NCBI GenBank assembly: GCA_928212115.1
Contig: CAKMRJ010005634.1
Location: 180,138,530 to 180,202,529 of the forward strand
Direction of reading: 5' to 3'
DNA: 64,000 bases
Source of the DNA: Lactuca virosa
Taxonomy: Eukaryota; Streptophyta; Magnoliopsida; Asterales; Asteraceae
The notes beneath the pieces were generated by a model. That model was not told the DNA's origin and did no database searches. It saw only the letters and a list, made by a program, of their open reading frames with translations. This document shows, one piece after another, positions 12,136-22,995 of this stretch; position 1 is the first letter of the stretch; each line of letters begins with the position of its first letter. The position numbers and the translations under genes are program-made.

Positions 12136-12436
12136 TGATAGGTTTTATACAAACAATCCTATGTGTGCATGCAACCCTAGATATGGATCTATGTTTTGTT
12201 ATTAGTTACACAACATTATGAACGCATGAAGAACCCTAGGATGCTCCTAGTAATTTCGAAATTCATAAACGAGAAGGGATTACATACCTCTTGTTGTTAT
12301 GTTGTAATAACAACTTGTATCTTCAATCTTCTTGTCTTTGAAAGCAAGTACCACAAGTGTAGTACCTCTAATGGCTCACAAACACCAAGAGCAAATGGAG
12401 AGGCAAGAGAGAGAGATAGAGAGAGAGGAAGGATTG
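12136..12436 (-). repeat. Truncated 5' LTR of element 2
   Basis: It matches 5,394-about 5,690 closely, including the terminal bases, the GTATGT donor-like site and the GA-rich tract, then stops. The following bases (about 12,437-12,483) repeat a piece of the LTR ('AAGCAAGTACCACAA') in altered form, which marks a rearrangement junction. Confidence 0.82.
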
Positions 12437-12483
12437 TTTGTAAGCAAGTACCACAACTGTAACCTTGTTGCCATGGAACTTTG

Positions 12484-12690
12484 AAAGCTATGATGGAAAT
12501 TGGTGAATCGTCATTCACCTACCTTGAAATATTTTTATAGCTTGGATTAAGGCATCCCTATTATAATTTATAAAATATTGTGTTGGGTCCTAGCCTTAAT
12601 ATTACATTTGGGTATCTTATTAGGTACTATCTTTATATCTAATCTAAACTTGTCTTTCTTATTTTCAGATGTCTTCCAAAGTTCCATGGC
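12484..12690 (+). mobile_element. Plus-strand copia leader fragment reaching the gag ATG
   Basis: The sequence matches 42,165-42,350 of the plus-strand copia: the 'GGAAATTGGTGAATCGTCA' block, the TTGGGTCCTAGCCTTAATAT box, a pyrimidine tract with TTTTCAG ending at 12,668, and ATGTCTTCC at 12,669. Gag sequence stops about 9 bases into the ORF. It is a short fragment wedged between two minus-strand elements. Confidence 0.8.
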
Positions 12691-13289
12691 AACAAGGTTA
12701 CAGTTGTGTTTTTCAAAGTATATTTGTATAATAACTTATATAAACATGCCCTTATGGCATTCAAAGTTCTATTGTATCAATGTTATGATGTGAATTCACT
12801 TGTACATGGTTACAATTTTGTCTTGTTTGTTCTAGAATTTTTCTAGTTGTCACACAGTACCACAAGCGCAATCTCATAATAATCAATTCCATAATTAATA
12901 TTGCTATTATTAGAAACATAATCAACACACTCATTGATACCATTGCAAGGAAATATAAAATGAGGCAACCATATAAACCAAAACTTCTATTTTATGGATA
13001 AAAAGAAAATTGGAAAGTGTCCTTACAATGTATAAAATTAAGAACTATGTTTCTAGACATCTTCTAAAAGTAATATCAATCTATTAAAATTATCCTAACG
13101 CCTTAGTATTAGCTCCTACTTCTGACCATCGAACCATGTGACTAAATCCATTTCCCTTGATAAGATTTAGCTCACTTTGCTCAAGCTTCCTTCTTTCTTT
13201 TAGATCCTGCAATACCATCAAAATGCGATCATCACATTATGTATTAAGAGTCTAAGAATAGGAACTTATTAAAATAATGGAGTTAGATA

Positions 13290-14069
13290 ATGTATGTACC
13301 TAAAGAAGAGTCACACAAATTGAGTTTACCATCTTAAAGATCCTTCATACATTTTGGGCAGCTTCACTTCCAATGTCCTTTCAATTGGTAGTAAAAACAA
13401 GTGGACTGATTGTGGTCAACATGGAAAATGATCTCATAGTCAAATTTTCTCTTTACCATATGATCAAATGGTTTGACATTGGCTGATCCCTTTCGATTGA
13501 GAAGTGAAATATTTTCTTAATCACCAACATTATCACTGTCAATGTCCATGGATCTATTGGGATTAGACCTCTTAAGCTTTTCTGCTTCAATTGTACTCTC
13601 AAGCAATTTTGCTTTAGTAGTTATCAACATATAGGTCAGATTAGTTAGGGTCGCATCAAGATTCCTCATTTGAAAGTTCTCAATGAACAGACCATATGAA
13701 TTTGGAAGTGGTAGAAGAACCAGATCATTGGCTTGCTCCTGTGGGAATATGAAACCTATTCTTCCTAGTTTTGTTAATGTATGATTTCATTTTCCGAACA
13801 TATGCACATATAAAGTCTGCATATTTGTGTTTAACTGCCAATAAGTCTTCAGTAATTTCATATCTTTCAACTTGAGGAAACCGTGACGATGGGAGAGTCA
13901 CATGATGAGGATGTGGAATAGTTGAAGAAGGATAATGGAGAATTCCACCATTACCCAAAGAATGAAAGACATTTTCACCTTGATCAGAATGTGGAAGACC
14001 ATTTTTAGAAGAACGAGGAAAAATATTTCCAAAAGAAAGAGGAAGACCATTTCTATCGTCATTAGACAT
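13290..14069 (-). pseudogene. Copia-type gag remnant of element 3
   Basis: The predicted start at 14,069 (minus) follows a CCCACTTTTAG acceptor-like sequence. ORF 13,725-14,069 gives the N-terminal part: a Pro/His/Ser-rich stretch, then VKHKYADFICAYVRKMKSYI, which corresponds to the 'MKSHIDRL' region of relatives. Downstream in another frame a zinc-knuckle relic (CFYYQLKGHWK, stop, SCPKC) lies at about 13,330-13,400. It has the second cysteine changed and an in-frame stop. Several frameshifts make this a pseudogene. Confidence 0.72.
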
Positions 14070-15302
14070 CTAAAAGTGGGAAAAGATAGAATTAGTTTAG
14101 TTGATTTTATTACTCAATTATAAACCCAAAATTTAAATTAAGTCTGGGATCGATATTTGCATTTCGTAATATGAAGAGGAATGTCATAGTCATATCACGA
14201 AACTAATTTAGGTAGGTAGATACATCTCACCAATTTCAATCACATGAAACTCCTACAACTCTTGAGATTTTGATTGAGACATCAATGACATGTTTAATCT
14301 TGTATTATGCTCTTACCAATTGTGAATGGGATGTCGAGGATCACAATTAAGATGTGAATAATCATGAAAACCCGCTTCACAACCTCGAGGTCATTTATCA
14401 TCTCAAATTGATGAGTCGGTAAACCACACATGATCCATCAATAATGATAATTTTCGAGTTGTGCCATGATTTCATCTTTATAGTCCCAAATTAGCGTGTC
14501 GGTTAACCACACACTCTCCACTAACGACTCATAAAGAAACGATGTGCGTTTTCTTAAAATAACTTGAAGCGGTGGGTGAAAAGGACACACATTCAATGCA
14601 TTTTATTGGTCGTTTTCTTATACATCTCTTAGAGGGTGGCTTCGTGAATGAGGCCTGGTATTGATTCGACTGAATTTAGTTATACATGTAGTATTTAAAC
14701 ATATTGTATATGTATAGGGTGTATTTTAAAACTTTTTAAATCACAATGTATTAATTATATGAATTAAATATTTAATTAATTAATCTTTAAACGTGTTATG
14801 GATTTAATATTGTCTTTTCATTAATTATTTAATTAAATATATTATTAAAATCCATAAGCATGATTCATTTTAATTATCGTATAATTGAAAATTATATTTC
14901 CATATTTATCTCTTCAAAATCCCAATTAGGGTTTTACTCATATATTTTGTATAAAATTTTGGATTTAAACAGTTTCAAAACAGATAATCACTAAAAATTA
15001 AACCTACATTCAGATTAGGCAGAAAAGGGCATGGAAATCAAAAAAATTTAAAGGCGTGGTATGTCTTTTTCTATTTATTTTTGTTTTTGATTCATCTCAT
15101 GCACAATATTTTTTAAGACTAAGGCTTTGATACCACTAATGGAGTTTATATGTTACGGAAATCATATACTTGTGGAAAACACTTAACAATTAAGGGTACA
15201 TGCACCATATAAGGATCTATATCTTCACACACTGAAAGCAACATACAACGAATTACAAGAACCTAAACTATAATCGAAATTACTAGAATGACGGTTACAT
15301 AT
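14070..15302 (-). other. Predicted leader intron of element 3 (donor mutated)
   Basis: The acceptor TTTTAG directly precedes the gag ATG. The position of the donor in the LTR reads AAAG|ATATGT at 15,302 instead of GTATGT, so the donor looks broken. The interval holds one intact GGTTAACC hairpin (near 14,505) and one with a degraded core, GGTTTACC (near 14,415), as well as the GGATGTCGAGGATCAC block near 14,330. Confidence 0.45.
15123..15135 (-). other. Primer binding site of element 3
   Basis: The minus-strand TGGTATCAAAGCC lies four bases inside the LTR end at 15,140. It is of tRNA-Met type. Confidence 0.75.
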
Positions 15303-15861
15303 CTTTGTATTGTTATAGAAAACAATACTCTTGAATCCTTCCTAAATCTTTATAAAGTATGCAAAGTATGATACCTCTAATGGCTCACACCCAAAGCCCT
15401 AGAAACCATAGAATGAAAAAGGAGAGAGAGGAAGGAATTTTTGGCCACAACAACACCTTGGGAAGGTTATGAACGAAAATTATAGCCATGGGATCCTATT
15501 TATAATGTGGATGACATAAGGAAACCATATATTTGAAAAATAAAAATAAAAATAATACTATATTATCTATTTAAATATGGTAATCATTATCAACTTTAGG
15601 AATATTCTAGAAACCCTAGAATCCTTCCCAAAATCGTCCACTCTTATTAGGGTTCTAAAATTTTCTTTCATTGCTCAATTATTAACAATTACAATTCAAC
15701 CATTGAGCCTTTACATAATACTATTTAATCTAGAAGTTAATGCCAATTAAATATAATCAATTATAAATTAATTCTTATTGATTTCATATTAATTTGCTAA
15801 TCATATAAATTAACAATTCAATTATTGATTTCATATTAATTTATTAATCACATAATAAATA

Positions 15862-15908
<47 letters not shown>

Positions 15909-16112
15909 AATATATTAATACATAATATATTAACAAATCATTTGTCATAATTTTCAATTAGTTCATTAAGCACATAATAATCTAAAAAATTACTCTTCCT
16001 TCTCCTAATATCATTTCTAGCTTATTTGTGGTTATTAAGGATACCCAAAACGGAATTTGCTTTTAATTACAAGTATATACAATTTTGTTTTGAGCTTAGA
16101 CACCTTAATGCA
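15140..16112 (-). repeat. 5' LTR of element 3
   Basis: The boundaries are inferred from minus-strand TGCATTAAGGTGTCTAAGC at 16,112 (compare TGTTGGAATAGTGTCTAAGC in element 2) and ACTCCA before the PBS. It includes the family's CTCTAATGGCTCACA block near 15,377 and an internal (AT)n tract at 15,865-15,906 that lengthens the LTR. Confidence 0.7.
15865..15906. repeat. (AT)n microsatellite in LTR
   Basis: About 42 bp of AT dinucleotide lie inside the LTR of element 3. Confidence 0.95.
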
Positions 16113-16233
16113 ATAGTAATAAAGTTAGGATTTGAAGTTTAAGAACATTGTAATGCATATATGATACAAACAACGTACTATGGTGGTTTGGGGTACCAGA
16201 CCTTATATTCCGTGGAAGGTATATTGATTTTCC

Positions 16234-16243
16234 ATATATATAT

Positions 16244-16305
<62 letters not shown>
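16234..16305. repeat. Interrupted (AT)n microsatellite
   Basis: About 70 bp of TA repeat are broken by a few AA/TT interruptions. The flanking unique sequence (16,113-16,233 and 16,306-16,394) shows no gene. Confidence 0.93.
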
Positions 16306-16308
<3 letters not shown>

Positions 16309-16394
16309 AGAAATAAAAAGTTATGAATGAAGATCATTATAAGCATACATTTATTTGTGCCACAAAACGTTCCATCGTACCAGTGCGACGGGGA

Positions 16395-16890
16395 GGTAAT
16401 ATACATATGTGAATATAAATTTAAGTATATTCATATATGAATCCATCATCCCCCCTCTCTTCCATCACCACCAGCTCTACTACTTCTACCATCACCTCTA
16501 CTGTGCCACACCACCAACACCTCCGCTACCAACCATCACCACCACCACCACCACCACCGTCACCAATACCTCTTCTACCTACTGACACCACCACCTCCAC
16601 TAGCACCACCACCACTACCTTGTCTACCTCTACCAATACCATATCCGCTCCCAATTCCACCACTATCCCCGTTACTTCCACCACCACTACCACCCTTTAC
16701 ACCACCGCCACTACCCTTACTACCGCCACCACCTCCGCCACTAACCACCATATTCATATATGAATAATCACTTGTTAATAGACACACACTTATTCATATA
16801 TGAATATACTTATTCATTTGTGAATATACTTATTAATATATGAATGTAGTGATTCATATATGAATAACTATACACTTATTGAATTATGAA
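16395..16890. repeat. TTCATATATGAA palindrome cluster around a CCA-rich tract
   Basis: The palindrome TTCATATATGAA or near variants recur at about 16,430, 16,752, 16,792, 16,806-16,845 and 16,854. They bracket a 310-bp (CCA/ACC)-rich pyrimidine-biased tract at 16,437-16,750. The tract gives a Thr/Ser/Pro-rich reading on one strand and a Gly-rich reading on the other, which is a composition effect and not evidence for a gene. Confidence 0.8.
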
Positions 16891-16899
16891 TATTATCAT

Positions 16900-17885
16900 T
16901 TCCGTCGTCCCAATATGCTGGAGCGCTTTGTTGATACATGGAAGTGACCCTCAATAGGTAAAAAGGGTTTATTGAGCTAAACCGAAGAGTTGTAAGTTCA
17001 ATGATTACAAAGAGTTGTTTCTGATTCTTGTATCGTAGAGTTTGTGAAGACCGGAGATACAGAACGAGAATTAGTGAAGAGTTGCTGACTGTATGTCTTT
17101 TATGATATCAAAGAGGCACAGCAATAATCACCTTTTGCTGACAAATACTGCTTGGTTGGTTTTTTCAGATCCAAGCATGGGAAGCATGGCTGTTTATTCC
17201 AGTATTACTTTTATATTATCTCGTTCTAGGATTCTACCTTTTTATGCTATTAATAGACGTTCTTGTTAATCGATCTCAATTTCTCTAGACTCATCTTCCT
17301 TGCAAATTTATCATATTGAAATAAAAGTGTCCCTATCTCCATTATCTTATACTTTGTTGTTTATCTCTTACTAACTTGCGTTTGAAAGCAAACCATGTTA
17401 TAATTCAAACACGTATCTTTAAAGCTTGCTTATATTTATTGATGTATTTTGTGGCTATGTTTCCTTTATAAATCTGCAAACTTATTTCGGGATTTATGAA
17501 GACCCATGATATTAACTTAAATTCCGCACCATAATCTCTTTAATCATAAGTTCATCTCTCCACAATCATTATTATAGCCAAATTGGTTTATTTTTAACCT
17601 TCTGTGAAAAGCCAAATCTTTTTTTATATAAAAAATACGATTTATAAGGCCTTCTATACCACTTAGCTTATCTTTTCAAAAGCATAACGAAAATGTCACA
17701 TCATTACTCTCTAAACGTATTTAACAGTGTCGGAGGTTCCAATAGAGCCCCAATACATTTTGTAAGTGAATATCATCACTAGACTCAATGAATGGAGAGA
17801 TATTTAAGAATAATGGGTAAAGTAGTTTGGAGATCTGTAGAAAAAGGATCACATGTAGCTAACCCTACACCCATTGTCATTAATT
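16900..17885. other. Unassigned single-copy-looking sequence
   Basis: No open frame, LTR end or repeat is recognisable. A stretch near 17,060-17,230 has an intron-end-like 'GGTTTTTTCAG' followed by a short open stretch, and could be debris of a host gene or of another element. I cannot name it. Confidence 0.3.
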
Positions 17886-18608
17886 GTGACATCCCCATTT
17901 TCACGGCCATAAAAGACTGATGTAATTATGCTTATTTCATTTTAGAGTATCCTTTTTAAAGATTTATAATGCAGAATTTGTTCCCAATAATGTGATAATA
18001 TTATTACCAAGCATTTTCAAAGAAATATGTTTAATTAATAACTTCGGGATGTCATAGTCAATACAGAAACATAAGCATACCAAAAATATTACAGGCCTTA
18101 CAGTAGTTTATTACACTATGGCCTACAATTACCCATAAATCACTCAACATCCTTGGGATTTCGTGCCGCTACCTGTGATACAAAGAAACTGAGTAGGTTA
18201 GGCTTGGGATCCTGGTGGGCACATAGGGTTTTTAACCCAAAATAATTAAGTTCTTATATTTCACATCAAATAATTTACTCAATTATCCATTCACGTTAGT
18301 CTCACCTACTGATCCTAAATACTGATCTCAAGGGACCTATCATAAGGATCATCATTATCAACAGGTGGACAATACTGCATTAGGGATTCCTTTAGAAATA
18401 AGTGTCAATAAGGCAACCATGGAGGGATAGAGTGCATCAAATTAACATATAGTTCATTAACACCTATAGGTTGCGAGCCTGCCCGCGTTCCTTTGGACTG
18501 TCTAGAATAGTCTATGGTCGTCATCTATACTAAGCTAGATAACCGGTTTATTAAAAGTCAACTCCTCTCATCATCATCCATCGTTTTCATCACCTATTAC
18601 TACCCAAC

Positions 18609-18610
<2 letters not shown>

Positions 18611-18664
<54 letters not shown>
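18611..18664. repeat. (AT)n microsatellite
   Basis: About 54 bp of AT dinucleotide. Confidence 0.95.
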
Positions 18665-18666
<2 letters not shown>

Positions 18667-18693
18667 AAAATACATATACGATTAATCAAGTAA

Positions 18694-18797
18694 CATCATA
18701 TCATTTATCTAACACAGATATCAAGTAATTCAGATAATAGGAACACATCATATCATTTATCTAACACAGATATCAAGTAATTCAGATAATAGGAACA
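18694..18797. repeat. 52-bp tandem duplication
   Basis: The segment beginning CATCATATCATTTATCTAAC is repeated once with a 52-bp period and is essentially identical, so the duplication is recent. Confidence 0.92.
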
Positions 18798-19640
18798 CAT
18801 AGCATTTAATCATCTAGATACTTTATATCTATATGTAAGCAGAAAGTAATTATGCACTCACTTGATAAAGTGGATGACTGGAAAGTTGGACAATGCTTTG
18901 CTTTAGTATTTAGCGTTTCCTTTGATGTGACCTAGGTTCAGTTATCACTAAGTCTTCGTTTATTATTTTCTTACGACTTATGAATAGTCTAGATTCCTTA
19001 ATAATCTTAGTGTCTGCTAATCTATAGCTGATAAGGGAAAACCACGTAGGATCATATCGGAGGTGGGGTCCGTTTGGTGTATACAAAGTATACTGTTTGT
19101 AAATCCCACTTTAAACACCTCACTAAATCTAGCCTAGACATCATCCATATAAGTAGATCAATCAGTAATTTGTTGTTGGATTTACTGAAAAATCTTATTT
19201 ATAAATTCAGAACAATAACTATGAATTTAAATAAAAAATTACCCTAAAATAATATAGTGTGTTATTTAACTTACAGAGATTCAGTAGACAAAAGTCCGAA
19301 AATTATACTAACAGAGCTTTTACTTGTAGACTAGTACCTGTCGGGAACTCAGGGGTTGTAGGACTTCGCCGATATACTATAAACTAAGAAAATTGGGATC
19401 TAATGCAGAGAGAACTTGAGGAATTGAGGTAAAGGGGTGATATATGAGAACCGTATACGGAGGTGAGAACCGTATATGGAGGTGGGTATTTATAGCCAAA
19501 AAACGATATGTGTGATGTGCACTCTGTCGGGGCGCCCCGCACAAATGGCTGGGATGTTGACGTGTGGTTCTCTAAGTGGTGCCACGTCTCGAGATTTGAG
19601 TGGATGTCAGATATGCGTCGTACATCTTGTGTGTGCATGC

Positions 19641-20451
19641 GGTTGTATATAGATTTTTATAAAAATCTTAGAAAACTCATATGTTCTTCATATGAGATCC
19701 GTTTTCTAATCGTTTTATATCCACACATACCTATTGATGAGATCTGCAACCTTCATTTAGACTCCATCGGCTAATTTTGACTTTATTTTTAAGTTATATT
19801 TTTAACAGGATTAGACTATTAAAGTCCGTTAAAAATTCATAACTCCCTCGCTCGGCGTCCATCTCCAACTGTCTTTATATCGACGGACTACTATTAATGA
19901 GGCCTTCAATTCTCATTTAAATTGTTTTAGCTAAAAATCAACCAGTCTCAAATTCGATTTATGTGCTAACACAGTTACATTGAAATATTAGAAAAATCAT
20001 AGCTTCCTCTCATGAACTCAGATTTAGGCGTTCTCTATATGCACTCTTTCAATTTTATGTTTACTATGAATTCATTTAGATTACTTATGCTAATAAGCAA
20101 TCTATCTCCGATTCACTATTTACGATAGCTATAGCTGTATTGGTTCGAATGCGAAACTTCAATGCATCATAACTTCTTCATTATAAGTCAGATTGGAGTG
20201 TTCTTTATGTCTACGAAATCATCATCACGACTACTTCCTCTTTCATCTAGGCTATTTGTCCTAATTATTAATCTATTTTGAAGGTATATTTTATTCTTAT
20301 TTTATATTATTGTTTTAAGCACGTATACTACACATAACTACATAAATCACATAATACTCATATAGTTATCTTCAAGAACTTCATAAAAGGTTACAATTGT
20401 TAACAATTTTCAATTACATTATTTTATTAATGCCTAGCGAGAAACGCATAC
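19641..20451. other. Unassigned AT-rich sequence
   Basis: I see no gene or repeat structure apart from loosely repeated phrases such as 'CATAACTTCTTCAT' and 'CTCTCATGAACTC' spaced across 19,840-20,210. These suggest an old degenerate tandem array. Confidence 0.35.
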
Positions 20452-21042
20452 TGTTTTGGTCAAAAATTGTTCAAGTATTATTCAACCAAATTGTATGAGA
20501 GGCTATGGTGTTTCAGATAATGCAAATATCGAATAGTGATCAAAGTAAGACAAGTGAGTTACAAGGAAAGCCTTTGATCCTTTATAGGATCTCCGGTATA
20601 AAACCTTGGAAGGTGATAATAATCACATACCTTGTTGTTTTTATTGATTTGATTGTGAAATTATATAAATGATGAAGATAATACGAGTACAAATGTAGTA
20701 ACAAAGCTAATCATCGGTGTATTGTTTGTATTACAGGTATATTTATAGTCTAAACTAAGTAACAATAAGTCTGATATTTTTGGGATCCTCTTGAATGAGT
20801 ATATGCACAATGTTTGACTTGGTATTCCCGAGTCTTAAGCCTGGTTGAAACGATTCTTCGTCAAGAATGAATCTCATATGGACAATTTCTACACATGTGA
20901 GAAATAGAAATAGAAATATGACCATTAGAAGTGTTAGGAGATAAAAAAATAACAATGGTCAAGATCCTAAAAATGGTTCGGGCTCCTGAAAGATTTTGAA
21001 GATCCGGGATCATGAATTGGGTTGAGGATCTTGGCCCTAACA
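20452..21042 (-). repeat. LTR of Tat-like copy 1 (591 bp)
   Basis: On the minus strand it starts TGTTAGGGCC at 21,042 and ends GACCAAAACA at 20,452. It aligns with 24,231-24,836. A TATA-like GACTATAAATATACC lies at about 20,736-20,750 (minus). GGATCC/GGATCT words are frequent toward its 5' end. Confidence 0.82.
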
Positions 21043-21336
21043 ATTGCCCCCAAATTATAACTGCATGTATTTAGTCTATTCTTAAATACTAAAGGTATAA
21101 TTTTAACTAAATAAAGCTAAGGAATTTGAATTTTGAACCCTAACATATAAAATTTATCCGTTCCATAACCATCATTACAAAGTCAAATCGTATTCTCTCT
21201 CCTCTGTCACCAAAATATATAGGGTAACCGGTTCAGGATTTCGTTTACCTTCCTATCTTTACTCTTGATCATCTTCGGTTACTTTCAAAGGTACTTTCTT
21301 CTTCCTTTTTCCTTTCATTTTCCTTTTCTTTCGATC

Positions 21337-21936
21337 ATGGGAAAGAAAATTGCTTGTTATCGTGCTAGCATACTTCGTCCTTCCAATGATGATTTTACTG
21401 ATCCAAAGTTCCTGGATCACGATGAGTCATGTTGTTTTCATAATGAGGACATTCAATCTTTGAAGAATAAAGGCGCTTTTCCTGATGTTGTTGTCTTCAA
21501 ACCCTTTGATGCCTCAGTCCAGTTAGATTTCGTCTCACTCACCTGGGTTTGCTTCCCGAAATACCCTTTTTCTCTCTATCTAGCTTATCCTTTCTCTGGT
21601 GTCATCATTGATTTATTTGAGGTCATCCCACTCTCCTACATCCAAGTTATGACAACGTTTTGGAGGATCCTCTATTGGGTCGATCATCTAAATCAGTCCG
21701 AGAAATTGGACATTGGTTTAGCTGAGTTGCCGTCTATTTATGATCTTTCCACGTTTTGTTTTTCTCTTTTTTTATTCAAGGTCAAACCATACAAACCACT
21801 TCTTGTTCTAAAGTCCAAGCATAATAATGGCTCTTGGAAGGAGAGGTTCTTCTTTGTGAGACGTAATTCCATTCCTAATGGAAGTTTTTACCAGAGAGAT
21901 AGGTTAGAAAGTGTAGGATATTTTGTTAGTCTTTAA
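21337..21936 (+). pseudogene. Antisense extra ORF, PF04195-like (first exon, copy 1)
   Basis: The protein-like frame starts best at ATG 21,337, because the upstream in-frame Met at 21,265 adds a hydrophobic stretch absent from the paralogue. Recognisable features are VVVFKPFD, a W-x-C-FPKYPF block, YPFSGVI, the WRILYWVDHLNQSEKLDIGL block and WKERFFFVRR. These match the plant 'putative gypsy type transposon' family (Pfam PF04195) as I know it from Asteraceae. The biochemical role of the family is unknown. Only the first exon remains, and the last 20 residues diverge from the paralogue, so I call it a truncated copy. It runs opposite to the adjacent LTR. Confidence 0.7.
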
Positions 21937-22009
21937 GGATCCTAGGATTTACTTTCTTATTTTATTTGTTGGGATGCAATGTTCAAATTTGAAGCACCTG
22001 CTCACATCC

Positions 22010-22490
22010 TCTTGTTTATGATTTCCATAGCACTTGCCCACATCCTCTTGTTTATGATTTCAACAACCATACCAGTGAATTCTTTGGCAGCAACCTCCAA
22101 AATATCATCATTGACCACGATCTGATGCTCTGACAGAGTACGGATATCACGCTAATTGAACTGTTAGAGATCCTTCGCTTCAAGAAGACGAATAGTACCA
22201 GTCGGAAGCTTGATGACGGCAGTGGCTATGGCCTCATCAAAAACCCAATATTCCATATTACACAGAGAATCGTCAGGTGACTGCTGAATAATAGGAATTT
22301 GCTTCATATGCTTGGTGGCAGGCCACATCACTTTCTTCACGGTTCGGTTGGTGTTTGGATCAAATACACCATTGACTTTCTTCACGAAAGTATCCGCAGT
22401 CTTCATCCCATCGAACTTTCTCTTTACTTGATTCTCCAAGAACAGCTTGAATTCAGTTCTTGATGTAATTCACTGTGTTGAGGTTCCATT
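22010..22490 (-). pseudogene. Unrecognised ORF in gag position of short-LTR element
   Basis: The minus-strand open stretch 22,164-22,439 (91 aa) extends upstream without ATG (FKLFLENQVKRKF) and downstream past a TAG stop near 22,155. Visible features are a basic N-terminal part, VMWPATKHMKQIPI, a MEYWVFDEA segment and, after the stop, FTGMVVEIINKRMW. The last 33 bp unit is directly duplicated (about 22,003-22,066). I do not recognise the family. Its position after PBS and leader suggests a gag-like protein, but I see no zinc knuckle. Confidence 0.4.
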
Positions 22491-22995
22491 TTTTTAAGAT
22501 TTTTTTAATCGATTAAAAGTAAAACTGACCAAAAATCAAATAATGTCGCACTGAAAACTCAACAAGTCAACAGATGAGGTTGACCGAAAACGTGATTCCT
22601 GCCAGAAACGAGGATTTCTGCCAAAAACAATGATTTCGGACGAAAACGTGATTTCTTCCTAAAAAGTGATTTCTGCCGAAAATGGTAGATTTCGGCCGAA
22701 AACAGTAGACACTCCACTGAAAACACCCACCAAAATCACTCACCGAAAATATGAGACGCTCCACCGAAATCTACTGAAAACACCCAGATCCACTAAACAC
22801 GAAGATTTCAAACAGATTTTTGATCCTTTTGCCTTGAATCCTCGATGAACGCCAAGAACACAACAGCAACAGAGAATAATTTCATACAATAAACTCAAAA
22901 TAGTTTTCGATCAAATCTTAAAACAATTGAAAACAACCAAAACAGCCAAATTCAAGCTAGATCACGGTTGACACTAGATTGGCTCTGATACCAAT

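Larger units (their letters stand above)
10704..12287 (-). other. Predicted leader intron of element 2
   Basis: A donor-like AAGAG|GTATGT in the 5' LTR (first intron base 12,287) and an acceptor TTTTGTAG ending at 10,704, immediately before the gag ATG, define a 1.58-kb interval. It contains the primer site, two GGTTAACC-loop hairpins (near 11,084-11,092 and 11,163-11,171) and GGATGCCGAGGATCAC-type blocks (near 10,992). A branch-like CTGAC lies upstream of the pyrimidine tract. The same arrangement occurs in three other leaders of this window. Splicing itself is inferred. Confidence 0.5.
5394..12436 (-). mobile_element. Non-autonomous copia-type LTR element (element 2)
   Basis: The 3' LTR (5,394-6,187) and a truncated 5' LTR (12,136-about 12,436) frame a 5.9-kb interior in minus orientation. 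The interior has a leader, a gag remnant, long AT-rich sequence and a conserved 3' noncoding block. No intact pol domain can be read. Only faint traces remain, such as a degenerate GAG-pre-integrase-like stretch at 9,448-9,687 and an RT-like 'CTCCCACTAGCTTTGACAC' antisense segment near 8,098. The element sits inside the gag of element 1 on its left. Its right LTR breaks off after a GA-rich tract, so no target duplication can be checked. Confidence 0.8.
12700..16112 (-). mobile_element. Third copia-type element, gag only, truncated (element 3)
   Basis: In minus orientation it comprises a 5' LTR (15,140-16,112), PBS, leader and gag remnant, then about 600 bp of AT-rich sequence that ends near 12,700 without a 3' LTR or any pol domain. 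The leader carries the family hairpins and the acceptor-ATG arrangement. The gag resembles that of element 2 more than element 1. It is a decayed or truncated relative of the non-autonomous type. Confidence 0.75.
17886..19640 (-). repeat. Gypsy-like LTR, probably solo or truncated
   Basis: Plus-strand TGTGACATCCCC at 17,886 is the reverse complement of a typical Ty3/gypsy LTR end (GGGGATGTCACA). A TATA-like GGCTATAAATACC on the minus strand near 19,487-19,499 fits an LTR promoter firing toward lower coordinates. No primer site or polypurine tract abuts 17,886, so the interior of the element is missing on that side. The right boundary is uncertain. The stretch holds an (AT)n tract at 18,611-18,664 and a 52-bp direct duplication. 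Confidence 0.5.
20452..22000 (-). mobile_element. Tat-like Ty3/gypsy 3' end with antisense gene (copy 1)
   Basis: The 3' LTR in minus orientation (20,452-21,042), a polypurine tract (read AATTTGGGGGCAATT at 21,043-21,057) and then a plus-strand gene match 24,231-about 25,810 in order and spacing. The element is cut at about 22,000, two lines into the second exon of the antisense gene, where an unrelated short-LTR element begins. Assignment to the Tat group follows from copy 2, which retains integrase. Confidence 0.75.

Noticed and set aside
16437..16763. 108-codon Thr/Ser/Pro-rich ORF and an overlapping Gly-rich ORF on the other strand
   Set aside because: Both arise from the CCA-rich repeat tract. 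Composition alone keeps the frames open, and no domain or start context supports a gene.
16900..17300. Possible host-gene exon after an intron-like pyrimidine tract and CAG
   Set aside because: There is no sustained open frame and no recognisable protein. Kept only as unassigned sequence.
21265..21336. Upstream Met extension of the antisense ORF
   Set aside because: The paralogue at 25,156 has no equivalent. The ATG at 21,337 matches its start position better.
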